Shown in pieces: positions 13,601 to 13,962 of a stretch of DNA of 13,962 nucleotides (within the stretch, counting starts at the first letter, position 1; the number at the start of each line of letters is the position of its first letter). Under the pieces are notes generated by a model that saw nothing but the letters and a program-made list of their open reading frames with translations, did not search any database and was not told where the DNA came from. The stretch comes from Candidatus Peregrinibacteria bacterium (GTDB taxonomy: Bacteria; Patescibacteriota; Gracilibacteria; UM-FILTER-43-11). A program made the translations under genes and the position numbers. Where the stretch lies: NCBI GenBank assembly GCA_030618315.1, contig JAUXDO010000023.1, positions 1-13,962 on the forward strand, read 5' to 3'.

Positions 13601-13635
13601 AATGATAAATGTTAAATGCTAAATGATAAATGTTT
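13601..13635. repeat. Five-unit heptad array (AATGNTA) between rpsM and rpsK
   Basis: Bases 13601-13635 are five 7-bp units AATGATA, AATGTTA, AATGCTA and two like them; only the fifth base varies until the last unit. The array touches the rpsM stop codon at 13635-13637 and fills most of the 44-bp gap. Confidence 0.9.
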
Positions 13636-13962
13636 TACTTCTTAGTTGCCTTTATTTTACCGCTACCCATTGTCTGTCTCTTTCCGCGTTTAGTACGCGC
13701 ATTAGTTTTTGTACGCTGACCACGAACGGGCAAGCGTCTTCTATGTCGAAAACCACGATACGCCCCAGCTTCCTGAAGTCTTTTAATATCGTTTGTTGTT
13801 TGACGTCTAAGATCACCCTCAGTCACAAGTTTTGCTACAGCATCACGAATTATTTGCTCCTGTTCAGGTGTTAGATTCTCAACCTTTGTGTCTAAATCGA
13901 TCTTCAACTCGTTTAGTAACTTCTTACTTACGGATCTTCCGATGCCATATATGTATGTGAGT
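13635..13962 (-). CDS. rpsM: 30S ribosomal protein uS13, 5' end cut by window edge
   Basis: This small-subunit head protein contacts uS19, bL31 and the P-site tRNA. The frame stays open to the right edge and reads LTYIYGIGRSVSKKLLNELKID there, which is standard uS13 sequence, so the TTG at 13907 is not the start. About 108 residues are visible, and roughly the first fifteen lie outside. The rest has the conserved LRRQTTNDIKRLQEAGAYRGFRHRRRLPVRGQRTKTNARTKRG and a short basic tail. It is the most upstream visible gene of the alpha operon. Confidence 0.97.
   Translation of the reverse strand, partial: LTYIYGIGRSVSKKLLNELKIDLDTKVENLTPEQEQIIRDAVAKLVTEGDLRRQTTNDIKRLQEAGAYRGFRHRRRLPVRGQRTKTNARTKRGKRQTMGSGKIKATKK

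Noticed and set aside
13635..13907. rpsM as a short 90-residue gene starting with TTG at 13907
   Set aside because: The frame continues to the window edge with typical uS13 sequence (YIYGIG...), so the gene is cut by the edge.

Overview
The window is AT-rich bacterial chromosome that reads with the standard bacterial code: several genes end at TGA and read poorly beyond it. It holds sixteen protein genes and no RNA gene that I could find. The organism is most likely a member of the candidate phyla radiation (Patescibacteria). This is an inference from small genes, the gene order bL17-uL13-uS9 directly after the alpha operon, the pairing of a PEGA-like/propeller protein with a PF13200-type protein, and starts without a Shine-Dalgarno sequence. 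It is not proven by any marker here.

Layout. The + strand opens with the 3' part of dnaJ (1-906), then a membrane-anchored C-terminal processing protease (1038-2264). A convergent spacer rich in C/G inverted repeats (2265-2475) separates these from a leftward group. That group, in transcription order, is an MscS-type channel (6194-5121), an HD-domain dGTPase (5118-4072), NrdR (3971-3525), a class I methyltransferase (3485-2922) and a DUF192 lipoprotein (2916-2476). The dGTPase and NrdR both bear on deoxynucleotide supply. From a divergent spacer containing a perfect 38-bp palindrome, a rightward group follows: a CTP-dependent polyprenol/diacylglycerol kinase-like membrane protein (6449-7030), a YraN-family protein (7036-7407), a membrane-anchored PEGA-like/beta-propeller protein (7629-8606) and a secreted glycoside-hydrolase-like protein (8603-9715). 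The last two overlap by four bases. The rest is a leftward ribosomal cluster: uS13 (cut by the right edge), uS11, uS4, RNA polymerase alpha, bL17, uL13 and uS9 (13962-9854).

The most unusual feature is in the spacers. Nearly every gap longer than about 30 bp is built from short, degenerate words repeated in strict 7-bp phase (8-bp in two places). Several of these tracts are arranged as two inverted arms around a central hairpin. The word differs between spacers (for example GTAATTT, GTTGTAN, NNTAATT, AATGNTA, TAGCGGT/TAACCGC), but some words recur in distant gaps. The tracts run up to, and sometimes into, start and stop codons, and they sit inside the conserved ribosomal protein operon. I know of heptanucleotide tandem repeats in cyanobacteria (STRR elements). 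I do not know of a described family of inverted heptad hairpins like this one, so it is the main candidate for something new here.
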